Source: Phycomyces blakesleeanus NRRL 1555(-)
Taxonomy: Eukaryota; Mucoromycota; Mucoromycetes; Mucorales; Phycomycetaceae
Assembly (NCBI RefSeq): GCF_001638985.1
Contig: NW_017265139.1
Location: 1,426,001 to 1,490,000, forward strand
Direction: 5' to 3'
DNA length: 64,000 nt
Every line of letters begins with the position of its first letter. The stretch's first letter is position 1. Below are positions 62,933 through 64,000 of the stretch, piece by piece. Made by a program: the position numbers and the translations under genes. The notes under the pieces were generated by a model. That model made no database searches, was not told the DNA's origin, and worked only from the letters and a program-made list of their open reading frames with translations.

Positions 62933-64000
62933 AACGAGATATCAGGAGCTCTTAAGCTTTAATTCAGTATATTGTATGCTACCTTTTTTATAACATATAT
63001 CCATATTTTATATAAAGCTAACCTTTCGACAGCTTCTCGACTATTCAAAGATTCTGAATAAACTTTGGAATAAAATAAATAATGAAGAAATAATATATAT
63101 ATATATATATATTGGTAGACTGGGTATAGGAATGTTTACTTTAATCAGTTAATACTCGCTATCATGCTTTTGTCATATTTACAATCAATAAATTTCTAAA
63201 GAATATACTTTGTAATAGCAATTGTCTATAGAATTTTCTAATAAAGGTTGAAACCACTCACAAACTTAAGACAAAGAAAAGGCCCGAATATATATACAAC
63301 AAAGACTGTTTCAATTTAATATTTATGAATAATTATACTATGCTACATATTACAATATATAACGGTGTGAATCATAGCTATTTCATAAGAATTTTCTGTA
63401 CATGCAATATATATAAAAGTATTTATCTCTTTGAAAAGAAACATTGGTTGTTTATAAATAAAGGCACGACTTAAATTTTACATAATGGCTCAATACTATT
63501 TTTTTAGGAATTCATCCTATGATATATATATCTAGATTTAATGCTCCTCGCATCTTGAACTCGAGGCTTTCAATACACAATATATTGGTGTGAGCCTAAA
63601 ACTTGAATTAATATTACTATTTGTCCTTCAATATTTTTAAAGCACAAAAGTCTCAAGGTCTGAAGTGACAGGATACTATTACAAGAGCTTTATGGGAATA
63701 TTAAGAAAAATATGATACTTTTCCATTTGGTTTATGTATTTTATGTAGAGACTTTGGTCTTTAATACAGTAAAATTGATTGATCCTAATGTGCAAAAAGG
63801 GAACAAAAAAATACAAGTAAATGATTGCGTAGATACAAGTATATTTTTTTTGTATTTTACTTTGAATGAATTGAATGTCAATCTGAATATTTGTGCTGGC
63901 GAATTGAAAAAGAAAAGAAAAAAAGAATCGGAAAGGATAGATGGTAATACGAAACTCCCTTGTGCCCTTTGCTCGTAGCTGTTTGTTATTTATTGTATTC
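62933..64000. other. Intergenic to window end, no gene seen
   Basis: AT-rich 1.1 kb with a TA run at 63093-63112. The frame at 63712-63978 starts at a non-ATG codon and has no domain. Nothing else is supported. Confidence 0.5.

Overview
The window is nuclear DNA from a fungus, most likely an early-diverging, zygomycete-type one (Mucoromycota, probably Mucorales). Genes are broken by many short introns of about 50-180 nt. Intergenic DNA is AT-rich and full of microsatellites. Homocitrate synthase (fungal alpha-aminoadipate lysine pathway), a MET30/scon-2 type F-box protein, RSP5 and VTS1 mark it as fungal. The decayed Tc1/mariner transposase and Fanzor-like fragments resemble multicopy elements I associate with Mucoromycota. 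Genus cannot be decided from the sequence alone. I rebuilt 23 protein genes by joining exons in frame at splice sites; all are inferred models without transcript support.

Layout. 1-2.7 kb: 5' part of RPB11 (minus, cut by the left edge), divergent LSM4, one doubtful small ORF. 2.7-5 kb: OPT transporter (minus). 5-8.6 kb: gene-poor. 8.6-12.3 kb: DHHC palmitoyltransferase and an arrestin-like protein (both plus). 13.4-14.9 kb: homocitrate synthase (minus). 14.9-19.5 kb: gene-poor, with a Fanzor-like C-terminal remnant and copy A of a 0.77-kb dispersed repeat. 19.5-25.8 kb: methylenetetrahydrofolate reductase (plus), small secreted protein (minus), ribosomal protein eL29 (plus), VTS1 (minus). 25.8-30.4 kb: gene desert. 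30.4-36.4 kb: 14-exon RSP5 (plus) facing MET30 (minus). 37-41.7 kb: mobile-element graveyard (Tc1/mariner pseudogene, a piggyBac-like scrap, a transposon ORF fragment, repeat copy B, two tandem 70-bp units). 42-64 kb: dense block with a TBC RabGAP, MBF1, an LRR protein, eL19, PTC7-like phosphatase, HYPK-like protein (all plus), malonyl-CoA decarboxylase (minus), GSK3 kinase (plus), CCDC43-like protein (minus), ANCHR-type zinc-finger protein (plus) and an ACC-synthase-like aminotransferase (plus).

The genes are mostly housekeeping and do not form a pathway cluster. MTHFR (methionine) and MET30 (sulfur control) are functionally related but lie 15 kb apart. RSP5 and arrestin-like proteins are partners in transporter turnover in yeast, but nothing here shows a specific link. 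The most unusual observations are four strong GCAAGT (GC-AG) introns among about 90 introns, split or tiny coding exons (eL19 start codon, MBF1, RSP5 catalytic Cys), and Fanzor/TnpB-like remnants lying beside a shared dispersed repeat.
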